Part shown: piece by piece, positions 37,143-47,394 of the stretch
How the letters are laid out: every line of letters starts with the position of its first letter
How positions within the stretch are numbered: position 1 is the first letter of the stretch
NCBI RefSeq assembly: GCF_024347515.1
Contig: NZ_AP025492.1
Coordinates: 1,736,001 to 1,800,000 of the forward strand
Direction of reading: 5' to 3'
From: Vibrio gigantis
GTDB lineage: Bacteria; Pseudomonadota; Gammaproteobacteria; Enterobacterales; Vibrionaceae
DNA: 64,000 bases
The notes under the pieces: model-generated
Seen by the model: only the letters and a program-made list of their open reading frames with translations
What the model was told of the DNA's origin: nothing
Databases searched by the model: none
Translations under genes and position numbers: made by a program

Positions 37143-38036
37143 ATGAACCAAAACGATAATAGAAAAGAAACACTTGAATTCAACAAACTTCAGAAACGTC
37201 TGAGAAGAAATGTTGGAAATGCCATCATCGACTACAACATGATCGAAGAGAATGATGTGGTAATGGCATGTATTAGTGGCGGTAAAGATTCATTTGCGAT
37301 GCTAGATATTTTGCTACGTTTGCGTGAAGCAGCACCAATCAAATTTGATGTTGTTGCTGTAAACCTAGACCAAAAACAACCTGGGTTCCCTGAGCACATT
37401 CTTCCTGAATACTTTGAAACGCTGAATATTCCTTACTACATCGTAGATAAAGACACGTACTCAGTGGTTAAAGAGAAAGTGCCAGAAGGCAAAACAACGT
37501 GTGGTCTATGTTCTCGCCTTCGTCGTGGTACTTTGTACTCATTCGCAGAGAAGATTGGCGCAACTAAGATCGCACTTGGTCACCACCTAGACGACATCGT
37601 TGAGACCATGTTCCTTAACATGTTCCACGGCGCTCGTCTTAAGGCTATGCCACCTAAGCTTCGTTCAGATGATGGTCGTAACGTTGTTATTCGTCCACTG
37701 ACTTACTGCCGTGAAACGGACCTAATCAAATACGCTGAGCACAAAGAGTTCCCAATCATTCCTTGTAACCTATGTGGGTCACAAGAGAATCTACAGCGTC
37801 AGAACATTAAAGCGATGCTAATTGATTGGGATAAGAAAACGCCTGGTCGAGTTGAGAAGATCTTCAAGTCAATTCAGAACGTAAGCCCAAGTCAGCTAGC
37901 TGACCGCGAGCTGTTTGACTTCGTGAACCTTCCTCTAGACCGTAGTGAAGACCGCAAAGCATACGAATTCGAAGAAGCTGAAATCTCATCTTCAAACATT
38001 GATGAGTCAATGTTCATCGACGTGACGAACGTATAA
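37143..38036 (+). CDS. ttcA: tRNA 2-thiocytidine biosynthesis protein TtcA
   Basis: A 297-residue PP-loop enzyme that thiolates C32 of certain tRNAs using an ATP-activated intermediate and a [4Fe-4S] cluster. Visible are the PP-loop [10 protein letters not shown] (about 46-55) and the two cluster motifs [10 protein letters not shown] (about 119-128) and CNLCGSQ (about 210-216). The start is ATG 37143 ([20 protein letters not shown]); a GTG at 37131 is in frame but further from the GAGAG Shine-Dalgarno context. Monocistronic, with a strong terminator. Confidence 0.96.
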   Translation: MNQNDNRKETLEFNKLQKRLRRNVGNAIIDYNMIEENDVVMACISGGKDSFAMLDILLRLREAAPIKFDVVAVNLDQKQPGFPEHILPEYFETLNIPYYIVDKDTYSVVKEKVPEGKTTCGLCSRLRRGTLYSFAEKIGATKIALGHHLDDIVETMFLNMFHGARLKAMPPKLRSDDGRNVVIRPLTYCRETDLIKYAEHKEFPIIPCNLCGSQENLQRQNIKAMLIDWDKKTPGRVEKIFKSIQNVSPSQLADRELFDFVNLPLDRSEDRKAYEFEEAEISSSNIDESMFIDVTNV

Positions 38037-38082
38037 AAGAACAATCGTTGTAGAGCGATATACGCATTCACAACAGACAAAC

Positions 38083-38117
38083 AAAAACGCCTCAAGCAAT
38101 CCTTGAGGCGTTTTTTT
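38083..38117. terminator. Rho-independent terminator after ttcA
   Basis: AACGCCTCAAG and CTTGAGGCGTT form a perfect 11-base stem with T-run to 38117; it also lies just after the uspE 3' end on the opposite strand. Confidence 0.92.
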
Positions 38118-38157
38118 ATGAGTTGAACTTACAGTAAAGCTCGTCTACTTAAACGCA

Positions 38158-39108
38158 TTAACCTTTCGAAAGGTTAGGGTCTAATGGACTCACGTAACCA
38201 GACGGTTTAAGAGCCAACACATCACAGTTAATCTTGTCTATAACATGTTCCGCTGTATTACCAATAAACACAGCAGACAAGCCAGTACGACCCGTTGTTC
38301 CTAGGATCACCATCGCTGCGTTATTTTCAGAAGCTACTCGAGGAATAACATCTTCGGGTAAGCCTTGCTCAACCACAGTTTGCTCTTCACACATACCGTG
38401 CTTCTGGCGTAATGCTTTCATTGCCGTTAAGTGATGACCACGAACGGCGTCGGTATAAGACGTTGGATCAAACTCTGGCAGCTCAATGGTGATATTCGCA
38501 GGTGTCACCGGGTAAGCATTCACCAAGAACGGTTCAGCGTCCAGACGACCAGTGATCTCTAGTAACCTGTCGACCATCGTATCATTGAGCTCTAAATGAG
38601 CTTCTGTTTCGGAGCCTACGTGAACTGAAGCAAAAATCTTTGCTTGATCTGGCCAGAAATCATTTTTGACAAGTAGAACTGGGCTAGGGCACTTTCTTAA
38701 AAGATGCCAATCGGTTGGAGTGAAGATGACGGATTCCAAAGTATCGTGCTTACGCGTACCTTTAATCAAGATATCGTGCTCACCACTGTAAACCTCTGCG
38801 ATGATCGCTTCATACGGACGGTTATGCCAGACCACTTGTACATTAAATTCAATAGAATCATCTAGGTAAGGTTCTGCGACTTTATTCATCCAAATTTCGC
38901 GTTGATGAATTACGCCTTTGCGCATTGCATCTCTCTCATCGATAGAGAGCATAGATGTCATTTCATACGAGAAGTCGTATATCGACAAAAAGAAAGTGAT
39001 GTGGCTTGTTGAGGTGCTTTTCTTAGCAAGTTGGATAGCACGAACTAGAGCTGGTTGCTCGTCGTGGTTAATGTCTGCGACAACTAAAATTTTGTTATAG
39101 ATACTCAT
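38158..39108 (-). CDS. uspE: Universal stress protein UspE
   Basis: A 316-residue tandem-Usp protein: domain 1 begins YNKILVVADINHDEQPALVRAI, domain 2 contains ASVHVGSETEAHLEL and the C-terminal ATP-site-like MVILGTTGRTGLSAVFIGNTAEHVID. UspE affects stress survival, motility and adhesion in enterobacteria. It lies upstream on the strand... of nothing else: the next gene on this strand, fnr, is 132 bases before it. The uspE-fnr neighbourhood is conserved across gammaproteobacteria. Confidence 0.94.
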   Translation of the reverse strand: MSIYNKILVVADINHDEQPALVRAIQLAKKSTSTSHITFFLSIYDFSYEMTSMLSIDERDAMRKGVIHQREIWMNKVAEPYLDDSIEFNVQVVWHNRPYEAIIAEVYSGEHDILIKGTRKHDTLESVIFTPTDWHLLRKCPSPVLLVKNDFWPDQAKIFASVHVGSETEAHLELNDTMVDRLLEITGRLDAEPFLVNAYPVTPANITIELPEFDPTSYTDAVRGHHLTAMKALRQKHGMCEEQTVVEQGLPEDVIPRVASENNAAMVILGTTGRTGLSAVFIGNTAEHVIDKINCDVLALKPSGYVSPLDPNLSKG

Positions 39109-39240
39109 AACTAAGCCTACTTTTTAGACCGAACATATAAATAATGTAGCGTAGTTATGGAGAGATTAAGAGAAATATAAGAGGTTTTTAGAGAGAAACA
39201 TGATGTAGCTCATTATTGAACTACATCATTGATATCTAAA

Positions 39241-39987
39241 CTATTCTTTTGAAACGCCAGCAAGTTCCATCAACGCATCGTGATCTTCGATAGTGATATA
39301 TTTGCCTTTAACGCTCAAGATGTCAGCTTTTTGGAAACGGCCTAAAAGACGGCTGATTGTTTCAACAGTCAAACCAAGGTAGTTACCAATATCGCCGCGA
39401 GTCATCGTTAGGCGGAACTCACGCGGGCTGAAGCCACGTTGAGAGAAGCGAGTAGAAAGGTTGTAAAGGAATGCAGCAAGGCGCTCTTCCGCATTCTTCT
39501 TAGAAAGAAGCAGAATCATTTCTTGGTCACCTTTAATCTCGTTACTCATCAGGCGCATAATTTGCTGACGCAATTTAGGCATTTTTCCTGATAGGTCATC
39601 GAGAATCTCATATGGGATTTCACATACCATAGAAGTTTCTAGTGCTTGTGCGAAACTAGGGTGTAGGTCACCAGTAATCGCATCGAAGCCAACAAGATCG
39701 CCCGCTAGATGGAATGCAGTAATCTGCTCATCACCTTGCTCAGTAATCGTGTAGCTCTTGATCGTTCCAGAGCGAATAGCATATAGAGATTTAAGCTCGT
39801 CACCAGCTTTAAATAACTCTTGGCCTTTTTGAATAGGCTTCTTTCTCTCAATGATCTGATCAAGTTGGTCAAGCTCAGATTCATTCAAAGTAAACGGGAT
39901 ACAAAGCTGGCTAATACTACAATCCTGACAATGGATTGCACAGCCACCAGATTGGACACGTTTCGTTACAGGCTTTTCAGAAATCAT
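39241..39987 (-). CDS. fnr: Oxygen-sensing regulator Fnr
   Basis: A 248-residue CRP/FNR regulator. It has the N-terminal Cys cluster C16, C20, C23, C29 ([16 protein letters not shown]) plus the central Cys in SMVCEIPYE, which hold the [4Fe-4S] O2 sensor. The C-terminal helix-turn-helix is [24 protein letters not shown], with the E-SR residues that read the TTGAT half-site. It activates anaerobic and microaerobic genes; likely local targets are the cbb3 and fdh operons. It sits between uspE and the cbb3 assembly genes. Confidence 0.97.
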   Translation of the reverse strand: MISEKPVTKRVQSGGCAIHCQDCSISQLCIPFTLNESELDQLDQIIERKKPIQKGQELFKAGDELKSLYAIRSGTIKSYTITEQGDEQITAFHLAGDLVGFDAITGDLHPSFAQALETSMVCEIPYEILDDLSGKMPKLRQQIMRLMSNEIKGDQEMILLLSKKNAEERLAAFLYNLSTRFSQRGFSPREFRLTMTRGDIGNYLGLTVETISRLLGRFQKADILSVKGKYITIEDHDALMELAGVSKE

Positions 39988-40073
39988 AACAATCTTTCAC
40001 TATTTGATATACGTCAATATTTTAGCATCCCTTTATCCAGTTGGGTAGTAAAAAAACCGGATTTAAAGAATGG

Positions 40074-40748
40074 CTATACGGTATAAATAATGAGCTGCAG
40101 CGCCATATATCCAGTGTAGAAACCGTAAATCAGGATTAAAATTGCGCCGAGTTGACGGAATAAGTCAGCTTGTTGCAATTTCTTGAGGAAATTAGCGCCC
40201 ATACCAACCGTCAGCATCGCTGGAAGCGTCCCTAAACCGAAGGCAAGCATGATGCCCGCTCCGTTGTACCAACTTCCCGATACCGCAGCCCACGTTAGCA
40301 TTGAGTAAACAAGACCACATGGAAGCCAACCCCAGATAAAACCAAAAGGCAGGGCGTGGCTTGGGTGTTTGAGCGGAAGAAAAGACTTACCGATTGGAGA
40401 GATATAACGCCAAAGCTTCTGGCCTACTTTTTCAAAGAACAACAAGCCGAACCACCATTTGCCAATGTATAAGCCTAAGATGATCATAAAGACAGCAGCA
40501 AACAGACGAAGCCAACCGAGCAAAGCATTAAAATCGCTGAGCTGGCCAATCGAAGAGATTGCTCCACCTATCACGCCACCAATCACGGCATAGCTTAATA
40601 AGCGTCCAAGGTTATAAAGGAGAGGGATAACAGGGGAAGGTTTGGCATTACCAATCGAAAGAAGCGACGCAATACCACCACACATTCCCATGCAGTGGCC
40701 CGCGCCGATCAATCCAACAACAAAAGCTCCGATCCAATCAGGCGTCAT
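40074..40748 (-). CDS. DsbD_2/TauE-SafE-like membrane protein of cbb3 cluster
   Basis: A 224-residue protein with about six spans. Conserved are GAGHCMGMCGG at the N-terminus, with His, Met and Cys spaced to bind a metal, and FIWGWLPCGLVYSML in the middle. This is the cytochrome c biogenesis/DsbD-transmembrane-like family found at the end of ccoGHIS operons. Copper delivery or thiol redox for cbb3 assembly is the usual suggestion. It overlaps ccoS by 11 bases, so it is part of the same operon. Confidence 0.82.
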   Translation of the reverse strand: MTPDWIGAFVVGLIGAGHCMGMCGGIASLLSIGNAKPSPVIPLLYNLGRLLSYAVIGGVIGGAISSIGQLSDFNALLGWLRLFAAVFMIILGLYIGKWWFGLLFFEKVGQKLWRYISPIGKSFLPLKHPSHALPFGFIWGWLPCGLVYSMLTWAAVSGSWYNGAGIMLAFGLGTLPAMLTVGMGANFLKKLQQADLFRQLGAILILIYGFYTGYMALQLIIYTV

Positions 40749-40974
40749 TATTCTTTTTATCTAAGTTAGGTTGGCTTTCGTTGTTAGCTTTCTCATTCTT
40801 GACAGGTTTGCTATCAGAATGGTTGTGAGCCTTTTCGTCTTCATCAAACAGAATGTTATGGCCTTGTCGCTCAAGGTCTTCAAACTGTTCACTCTTAACG
40901 GCCCATAGAAAGATACCGACAGCGATACATACAAGTACGATCGCGATTGGAATGAGTATGTATAAACTTTCCAT
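40738..40974 (-). CDS. ccoS: cbb3 oxidase maturation protein CcoS
   Basis: A 78-residue protein with one N-terminal span (MESLYILIPIAIVLVCIAVGIFLWAVK) followed by SEQFEDLERQGHNILFD, the CcoS signature. It is required for cofactor insertion into the cbb3 oxidase. The Asn/Lys/Glu-rich tail is longer than in many homologues. Its start abuts the ccoI stop at 40974. Confidence 0.94.
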   Translation of the reverse strand: MESLYILIPIAIVLVCIAVGIFLWAVKSEQFEDLERQGHNILFDEDEKAHNHSDSKPVKNEKANNESQPNLDKKNNDA

Positions 40975-43346
40975 TATTTACCTTGCTCTTTTAAAAGCCT
41001 TAACGAGTTAGACACAACAATAATAGAGCTAGCAGACATGCCTACAACGGCAATGTAAGGAGCAACCAAACCGGCCACGGCCAATGGTAGAATAAGCAGG
41101 TTATACCCCAACGACCACGCCAAGTTTTCGCGGATTATCTTACGCGTTTTTAGCGCCAAAGTACGCGACTTAAGTAATCTATCGAGCTTATCACCCAGTA
41201 ACACCATATCTGCAGAGGCTTTTGCTACATCTGTACCACCACCCATCGCAACAGAAAGGTGAGCCCCCGCAAGAATAGGCGCATCGTTAATGCCATCGCC
41301 GACCATCATGGTAATGTCTTTTTCATCACGAGAGTTAAGGTAAGCAAGCTTATCCTCTGGCTTAGCATTCGCAACGATGTCGGTAATACCGATTTCTTCA
41401 GCAACAGGCTTCGCGTTTATCAAGGAGTCACCCGTCAGCAGGGTAGTTTTGATACCCGCTTCTTTAAATTGCTTAATGAACTCGATACTTTCTTTACGAA
41501 TCGGATCTTCATAAGTAAATGTCGCGATATGGCGGCCAGCCAATGACAGGTAGATACCATTACTTTCGGAAGGTTGAGATTCACCAAGAATGAACTCACT
41601 GCTACCGATCGCTACTTCTTGACCATTCCACTCACCGGTAATACCCGAGCCAATCACGTTATTAACAGATTCTACTTCGATATCATCAGAAACATAGGTC
41701 TTAAACGCTTTAGCAATAGGGTGGTTCGCGTGTTGTTCCAGGCTTGCGGCAACTTGTAAACATGTCTCTTTATCAAGGTCTGAAAAGGTGTCTATTTGGC
41801 TGATACGAATATCACCCTCAGTCAATGTACCCGTCTTATCGATGATTAAGTGGTTTACTTTACACAAGGTTTCAAATACATGTCCTTTACGCAGCAAGAT
41901 ACCGAAGTTGCCCATACGAGAAGTAGAACAGGTAATCGCCGTCGGTGTCGCGAGTGACAGAGCGCAAGGACAGGTTGCTACCAATACCGAAAGCATGATC
42001 CAAAACGCGTCTTCTGGGCGAGTTTGGTGCCAGTAGAACCAAGTACCAAACGAGATAACCAGAATAACAGCAACAAAGTATCGAGCAACCACATCCGCAA
42101 TCTCTGCGATGCGAGGCTTAGACAGTTGCGCTTCATCTTGTAGGCGTACGATATTGGAAATCACTGAATCTGCTTTAGACGTCATCACTTCCAATTCAAA
42201 CGATTCATCACCATTCAATGTACCAGCAAAGACGGTATCGCCTTCATTCTTAACCACATGAATCGATTCACCAGTCAGCATGGACTCATCAATGTGGACT
42301 CGGCCAGACAGTACTTTGCCATCCGCAGGAATGTGTTCACCCGGTAGTACGAGGATCTGATCGCCTACTTTTAAGGTTTTAACTGGAACTTGTTCACCGT
42401 CTAATTTTGTCGCCATTGCAGGGACGAGCTTAAGCAGGTTACCACTTGCTGCCGCCGCTTTACGACGAGCGCGCATTTCAAGAAAACGACCAAGCAACAG
42501 GAAGAAGGTGAACATCGAAATCGATTCAAAGAACACTTCGCCTTTTTCTGTCACGGTCGCAACCAAGCTCGCCACGTAGGCAAACAGCAAAGCAATCGAA
42601 ACAGGTACATCCATACCTAACGTTCGACCTTTGATGCTTCGCCATGCATTTATATAGAAAGGTAATGCAGAGTAGAGCAGAACCGGTGTCGCGAAGATTA
42701 AACTCACCCAACGGAAGTAGCTTTTGAATTCCGGCTCTAGGTTACCAAAGACTTCAAGATATAGAGCCACTGCAAGCATCATGACTTGCATAGTCGCTAG
42801 GCCAGCGACACCAAGGCGATACAAGTAGTTCTTCATTGAGCGGTGGTAGGCCGCTTCTTGTTGGTCGGCCTCGAAAGGCGCCGCTTTGTAGCCTAGGGTA
42901 TGGATTGCCGATAACAACTCACTCAGTTTAACTTGTGTGTTGTCCCAGCTAAGTAGGGCGCGGTTGGTGGTGGTATTGACACGAATACTGCCCACCCCTT
43001 GTTTTGAAGAGACTTGTTTCTCAATTAGCCATGCACAAGCAGCGCAAGAAACACCTTCTAGTGACAATGTCACCTCAGAGGTATTTTCGGAGTTGCGAAC
43101 GAATTCTAATTGAACATCTTCATTGTCGTAATGACTGAGTGCCAGCAGTTGCTCTGGCACTAAATCAGCTTTTTCAGCAGGAGCGGTACGATATTGGTAG
43201 TAAGAAACCAAACCGCTGTCAACGATTGTCTGGGCTACGGTTTCGCAACCCGGACAACACATCTTACGAGTCGATCCTAAGATCTCTACTTTAAAATCCG
43301 TTTCCGCTGGTACATCTTCACCGCAGTGATAACAGGATTCACACAT
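40974..43346 (-). CDS. ccoI: Copper-translocating P1B-type ATPase CcoI
   Basis: A 790-residue copper pump for cbb3 assembly. In order: an N-terminal Cys-rich zinc-finger-like part (CYHCGEDVPAET, CCPGCE), a heavy-metal-binding domain with GVSCAACAWLIEKQ near residue 99, eight spans, the copper channel motif TCPCALS near 458, phosphorylation site DKTGTLTEG near 505, and GDGINDAPIL. It exports Cu+ from the cytosol for the Cu(B) site. An exact matS site lies inside it (43061-43073). It lies 5 bases downstream of fixH. Confidence 0.96.
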   Translation of the reverse strand: MCESCYHCGEDVPAETDFKVEILGSTRKMCCPGCETVAQTIVDSGLVSYYQYRTAPAEKADLVPEQLLALSHYDNEDVQLEFVRNSENTSEVTLSLEGVSCAACAWLIEKQVSSKQGVGSIRVNTTTNRALLSWDNTQVKLSELLSAIHTLGYKAAPFEADQQEAAYHRSMKNYLYRLGVAGLATMQVMMLAVALYLEVFGNLEPEFKSYFRWVSLIFATPVLLYSALPFYINAWRSIKGRTLGMDVPVSIALLFAYVASLVATVTEKGEVFFESISMFTFFLLLGRFLEMRARRKAAAASGNLLKLVPAMATKLDGEQVPVKTLKVGDQILVLPGEHIPADGKVLSGRVHIDESMLTGESIHVVKNEGDTVFAGTLNGDESFELEVMTSKADSVISNIVRLQDEAQLSKPRIAEIADVVARYFVAVILVISFGTWFYWHQTRPEDAFWIMLSVLVATCPCALSLATPTAITCSTSRMGNFGILLRKGHVFETLCKVNHLIIDKTGTLTEGDIRISQIDTFSDLDKETCLQVAASLEQHANHPIAKAFKTYVSDDIEVESVNNVIGSGITGEWNGQEVAIGSSEFILGESQPSESNGIYLSLAGRHIATFTYEDPIRKESIEFIKQFKEAGIKTTLLTGDSLINAKPVAEEIGITDIVANAKPEDKLAYLNSRDEKDITMMVGDGINDAPILAGAHLSVAMGGGTDVAKASADMVLLGDKLDRLLKSRTLALKTRKIIRENLAWSLGYNLLILPLAVAGLVAPYIAVVGMSASSIIVVSNSLRLLKEQGK
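43061..43073. promoter_or_regulatory. matS site (MatP binding, Ter macrodomain)
   Basis: GTGACAATGTCAC is an exact match to the 13-base matS consensus GTGACRNYGTCAC. It is inside ccoI. The matP gene is 12 kb away in this window, so this DNA belongs to the terminus macrodomain. Confidence 0.85.
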
Positions 43347-43351
43347 AAGCT

Positions 43352-43831
43352 CTAGTTCGTTAGTTGAGTAGGAGTTTCAATAGGGAAGTTCATACGACCT
43401 TGCACTAACCATTCTTCGTCATGTGGCGTCAACTCAATGAACCATGGACCTTGCATTTCGTGGTCTAAAGTCAATGTGTAGTTGCCTTTTGCATCTGCGG
43501 TAAGTAACTGAGTGAAATCACGGTCAGGTAGCGTTCTATGAACGAACATCGCGCTAATAGCAGGGAAATGATCAAGTTTACCTTTGTCTAAAGTAATGAT
43601 AACCGAGTTACCTTTCTCGTTAACTAAAGCTGATAAGCCTAATTCTTTAGCGATGTTAACTTTTGAAATATCGACATTAATGCCTTTTCCTTTTTTATAG
43701 TAATCCTCAGTCACTAGGTCTACAGAGTTCTGTGTAAACACAATAACCGTCATGATGGTCCAAATAACTACTGTCGCTGGCAACGCGATTAAGAACCACG
43801 GCCAAAACTGTTTATACCAAGGCTTTACCAT
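43352..43831 (-). CDS. ccoH: FixH/CcoH cbb3 assembly protein
   Basis: A 159-residue protein with one N-terminal span (WFLIALPATVVIWTIMTVIVF) followed by TEDYYKKGKGINVDISKV and a beta-rich periplasmic domain, the FixH family pattern. FixH stabilises the cbb3 assembly intermediate. It lies after a terminator that follows ccoP and directly before ccoI. CcoG, often next to it, is not present in the window. Confidence 0.92.
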   Translation of the reverse strand: MVKPWYKQFWPWFLIALPATVVIWTIMTVIVFTQNSVDLVTEDYYKKGKGINVDISKVNIAKELGLSALVNEKGNSVIITLDKGKLDHFPAISAMFVHRTLPDRDFTQLLTADAKGNYTLTLDHEMQGPWFIELTPHDEEWLVQGRMNFPIETPTQLTN

Positions 43832-43883
43832 AAAAAATATCTCAAAAAAGAATAAAAAGAAGGGGTTATAAAATAAAGGAAAG

Positions 43884-43906
43884 ACAGCCTCTTAGAAAGA
43901 GGCTGT
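43884..43906 (-). terminator. Terminator of ccoNOQP
   Basis: ACAGCCTCTT (43884-43893) and AAGAGGCTGT (43897-43906) with a 3-base loop; the - strand continues into CTTTCCTTTATTTTA. It lies 11 bases after the ccoP stop and may allow partial read-through to ccoH. Confidence 0.82.
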
Positions 43907-43916
43907 TATTGAAATG

Positions 43917-44891
43917 TTACTTATTATCTGAGTTGCTTAAGCTCCACACGTAAGATGAAACTAGCTGTACTTTGTCTTCGCCTAGAATGTCTTTCCAAGC
44001 AGGCATTACGCCAGAACGTCCGTACATAACTGTTTCAGTTACATCTGCGCGAGAATCGCCAAACAACCAATCGCGGTCAGTTAGGTCAGGAGCGCCAACA
44101 GCAGGGTTACCCTTACCATCCGTACCGTGACACGCAGCACACACTACGAAACGAGCTTTACCAGCTTCTGCTTCACGTGCGTTTACGCTACGACCAGAAA
44201 GGCTAAGCGTGTAGCTAACTACTTCTTTTACGCCTTCTTCGCCAAGCGCGTCTTTCCAACCAGGCATTTGACCAACACGACCGTGCATAACTGTTGTTAC
44301 GATAGCCTCAGGCTCACCGCCATATAGCCATGCATCGTCAGTTAGGTTAGGGAAACCTTTCTGACCACGTGCATCAGAGCCGTGACACTGAGAACAGTTT
44401 TGCAAGAACAGACGTTGACCCACTTTGATTGCATCAGCATCTGATGCAATGTCAGGGATTGAACGTAAACCGTTTTCGTCGTGAGCTAGTTTTCTGAATG
44501 CTTCACCGAAGTAGGTGTCTGCATCATCAAGCTCTTTCGCGTACGCATCTAACTGTTTGTTTGCTTGAGCAGCAGCAATTGCTGAACGAGACTCTTCAAT
44601 GCTACGAACTTCTTGATTTGAACTTGTCCAACCTAACAGGCCTTTAAAGTTTCCTAGGCCAGGGTATAGAGCAAGGTAAACCGCAGCAAAAACAATTGTA
44701 CTGATGAAAAGGTATGTCCACCATTTTGGTAGTGGGTTGTTAAGCTCACGAATACCATCGTATTCATGGCCCATATCATGACCTTCTTCTACGCCTGTTT
44801 TGTCTTTAAAACACCAACGAAGTAAGACAGCACAACCAATTAGGGTACCAATCGTAATCGCACTAACCCAGATACTCCAGAATGTACTCAT
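43917..44891 (-). CDS. ccoP: cbb3 oxidase diheme cytochrome c subunit CcoP
   Basis: A 324-residue membrane-anchored subunit. The N-terminal span is followed by another (KWWTYLFISTIVFAAVYLALYPG) and two c-type haem motifs, CSQCHG near 166 and CAACHG near 252. It passes electrons from cytochrome c to CcoO/CcoN. The two haem domains are repeats (QKGFPNLTDDAWLYGG, PAVGAPDLTDRDWLFGD). Its start overlaps the ccoQ stop as TAATG. Confidence 0.96.
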   Translation of the reverse strand: MSTFWSIWVSAITIGTLIGCAVLLRWCFKDKTGVEEGHDMGHEYDGIRELNNPLPKWWTYLFISTIVFAAVYLALYPGLGNFKGLLGWTSSNQEVRSIEESRSAIAAAQANKQLDAYAKELDDADTYFGEAFRKLAHDENGLRSIPDIASDADAIKVGQRLFLQNCSQCHGSDARGQKGFPNLTDDAWLYGGEPEAIVTTVMHGRVGQMPGWKDALGEEGVKEVVSYTLSLSGRSVNAREAEAGKARFVVCAACHGTDGKGNPAVGAPDLTDRDWLFGDSRADVTETVMYGRSGVMPAWKDILGEDKVQLVSSYVWSLSNSDNK

Positions 44892-45067
44892 TACTTTGTC
44901 ACTCCTTCATTTTTAGAACTTGTTGCTGGCTCGTCGTCAGCAAACACTAGGTTCGCGTCTTCGTCGAAACGTGATTTACGGTTTTTGCCGTATGCCCACC
45001 AAACGATACCGATGAAGCAAGCAAAAACAGTCACAGTCCAAACACTTTGAAATGTAATAATGTCCAT
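44891..45067 (-). CDS. ccoQ: cbb3 oxidase small subunit CcoQ
   Basis: A 58-residue membrane protein (MDIITFQSVWTVTVFACFIG, then IVWWAYGKNRKSRFDEDANL). The single span followed by YGKNRKxRFDEDANL/VF is the CcoQ signature. It stabilises the core complex and the CcoP interaction, especially in oxygen. The gene fills the gap between ccoO (10 bases upstream) and ccoP (TAATG overlap) and completes ccoNOQP. Confidence 0.95.
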   Translation of the reverse strand: MDIITFQSVWTVTVFACFIGIVWWAYGKNRKSRFDEDANLVFADDEPATSSKNEGVTK

Positions 45068-45076
45068 AATTATTCC

Positions 45077-45697
45077 TTATTTCATTGCGTGGCCAAGCGA
45101 TTGAAGGTAAGCGATGATTGCATCCATCTCTGTTTTTCCTTCAACATCTTGTTTAGCGTTAGCAATTTGTTCGTCTGTGTAAGGAACACCAAATTGATTA
45201 CGGAAGAGTTCAAGCTTCTGTTGAGTCAATTTGCCATCAAGTACATTCTCAGCAAGCCATGGGAAACCAGGCATGTTTGATTCAGGAACAAGTTCACGAG
45301 GGTCGATAAGGTGAACACGGTGCCACTCATCAGAGTAACGATCACCAACACGCGCTAGATCAGGACCAGTACGCTTAGAACCCCATAGGAATGGATGTTC
45401 CCAAACGCTTTCGCCAGCTACAGAGTAGTGACCGTAACGTTCAGTCTCAGAGCGGAAAGGACGAATCATTTGGCTGTGACATACGTTACAACCTTCACGA
45501 ATGTAGATATCACGACCTTCCATTTCTAGAGCAGAGTAAACACGTAGGTTTTCTACGGGTTCAGTTGTCTGCTTTTGGAAAATAAGAGGGGTAATTTCTA
45601 CTAAAGCACCAAAACTGATAGCAATAACGATCAAGATCGCTAGTAGGCCTACGTTCTTCTCTACCAACTCATGGCGATTATTTGAATTTGAGCTCAT
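45077..45697 (-). CDS. ccoO: cbb3 oxidase monohaem cytochrome c subunit CcoO
   Basis: A 206-residue subunit with one N-terminal span ([24 protein letters not shown]) and one c-haem motif [12 protein letters not shown] at about 69-80. The axial Met is probably in [11 protein letters not shown]. It transfers electrons between CcoP and the catalytic subunit. It lies 12 bases downstream of ccoN and 10 upstream of ccoQ. Confidence 0.96.
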   Translation of the reverse strand: MSSNSNNRHELVEKNVGLLAILIVIAISFGALVEITPLIFQKQTTEPVENLRVYSALEMEGRDIYIREGCNVCHSQMIRPFRSETERYGHYSVAGESVWEHPFLWGSKRTGPDLARVGDRYSDEWHRVHLIDPRELVPESNMPGFPWLAENVLDGKLTQQKLELFRNQFGVPYTDEQIANAKQDVEGKTEMDAIIAYLQSLGHAMK

Positions 45698-45708
45698 TCT
45701 AAATCTCC

Positions 45709-47136
45709 TTAAGCCGGTTGAGGGATAGCTTTAAGGCTATCTTTAGGTGCAGAAACAGTTTTGTACGTGTTGTATGCCATTAAGAACATACCAGATAGGA
45801 AGATGAAACCACCTAAGAAACGTACAAAGTAGAACGGGTAAGAAGCTTCTACAGATTCAACGAAACTGTAAGTCAATGTACCGTCAGAGTTAACTGCACG
45901 CCACATCAGACCTTGCATCACACCAGAGATCCACATTGCAACAATGTAGAAAACCGTACCAATCGTTGCCAACCAGAAGTGAACATTGATTAGAGATACA
46001 GAATACATACGCTCTTGACCAAATAGTTTAGGAACTAAGTGGTAAACCGAACCGATAGAAACCATTGCAACCCAACCTAACGCACCAGAGTGAACGTGAC
46101 CGATAGTCCAGTCCGTGTAGTGAGATAGTGCGTTAACCGTTTTGATTGCCATCATTGGGCCTTCGAAAGTCGACATGCCGTAGAATGATAGAGAAACGAT
46201 TAGGAAACGTAGGATTGGGTCGTAGCGAAGCTTATGCCACGCACCAGATAGAGTCATAATACCGTTGATCATGCCACCCCAAGATGGAGCAAACAGAACC
46301 AAAGACATAACCATACCTAGAGATTGAGTCCAGTCAGGAAGTGCAGTGTAGTGTAGGTGGTGAGGACCAGCCCAGATATACAGAGACACGAGAGCCCAGA
46401 AGTGAACAATCGACAAACGGTAAGAATAAACAGGGCGACCAGCTTGTTTAGGAACGAAGTAGTACATCATACCTAGGAAACCAGCTGTCAATAGGAAGCC
46501 TACCGCATTGTGTCCGTACCACCATTGCACCATTGCATCAATCGCTCCGGAATAAATCGAGTACGATTTAAACGCAGATACAGGAACAGCTAGGCTGTTA
46601 ACGATGTGCAACACGGCAACCGTGATGATGAAGGCTCCGAAGAACCAGTTTGCTACATAAATGTGCGATGTCTTACGTTTAATCATGGTTCCGAAGAACA
46701 CGACCGCATAAGCTACCCACACAAGAGTAATAGCAATATCGATTGGCCATTCAAGTTCTGCGTATTCTTTACCAGAGGTTAAACCTAACGGTAAAGTAAT
46801 TGCAGCGGACAGGATAATCGCTTGCCAACCCCAAAAGGTAAAGGCTACGAGAGGGCCACCAAAGAGACGCGTCTGACAGGTACGTTGTACAACATAATAT
46901 GATGTTGCAAACAGCGCACTTGTACCGAACGCAAAAATAACCGCATTAGTATGCAGGGGACGTAAACGACTGTACGTCAACCACGGCGTATCAAAGTTTA
47001 GCTGTGGCCAAACTAATTGAGCGGCAATCAAAACACCAACGCCCATACCGACAATACCCCACAAAATTGTAACTAGGGTAAATTGACGGACGACCGTATA
47101 GTTGTAGTTTTGTTCAAGCTGCTTTTCTTGGCTCAT
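45709..47136 (-). CDS. ccoN: cbb3 oxidase catalytic subunit CcoN
   Basis: A 475-residue haem-copper oxidase subunit I of the C (cbb3) family with about 12 spans. Haem and Cu(B) ligands are visible in [39 protein letters not shown] and [10 protein letters not shown]. It reduces O2 with high affinity and pumps protons. I start at the second ATG (47136, MSQEKQLEQ) because the Shine-Dalgarno GGAAG is correctly spaced for it and too close to the first ATG at 47142. First gene of the operon. Confidence 0.96.
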   Translation of the reverse strand: MSQEKQLEQNYNYTVVRQFTLVTILWGIVGMGVGVLIAAQLVWPQLNFDTPWLTYSRLRPLHTNAVIFAFGTSALFATSYYVVQRTCQTRLFGGPLVAFTFWGWQAIILSAAITLPLGLTSGKEYAELEWPIDIAITLVWVAYAVVFFGTMIKRKTSHIYVANWFFGAFIITVAVLHIVNSLAVPVSAFKSYSIYSGAIDAMVQWWYGHNAVGFLLTAGFLGMMYYFVPKQAGRPVYSYRLSIVHFWALVSLYIWAGPHHLHYTALPDWTQSLGMVMSLVLFAPSWGGMINGIMTLSGAWHKLRYDPILRFLIVSLSFYGMSTFEGPMMAIKTVNALSHYTDWTIGHVHSGALGWVAMVSIGSVYHLVPKLFGQERMYSVSLINVHFWLATIGTVFYIVAMWISGVMQGLMWRAVNSDGTLTYSFVESVEASYPFYFVRFLGGFIFLSGMFLMAYNTYKTVSAPKDSLKAIPQPA

Positions 47137-47394
47137 TTGCATGCTTCCAATTTCTTATTTACTACACTTTACTTCCAACACGACTCACGTCGTAATGCCA
47201 CCCAAATTAGAAAAGGAAATTCAGCCTATTCAGGGCTTTATTTCCACTTGCTGATTTTAAAAAAAAGTGGCATTTTCAACGCGACACTATACTTGAATTA
47301 ACAAATCAATGACAGAGTAGTAACCTTACGCTTGGTCTGGAATTGGATTTTTATTTAAAAACTTTGAACTTTGTAACAAGGAGTAAAGATTATA

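Noticed and set aside
47143..47394. Fnr box upstream of ccoN
   Set aside because: Only a TTGAT half-site (TTGATTTGTTAATT) is present; the second half does not match at proper spacing.
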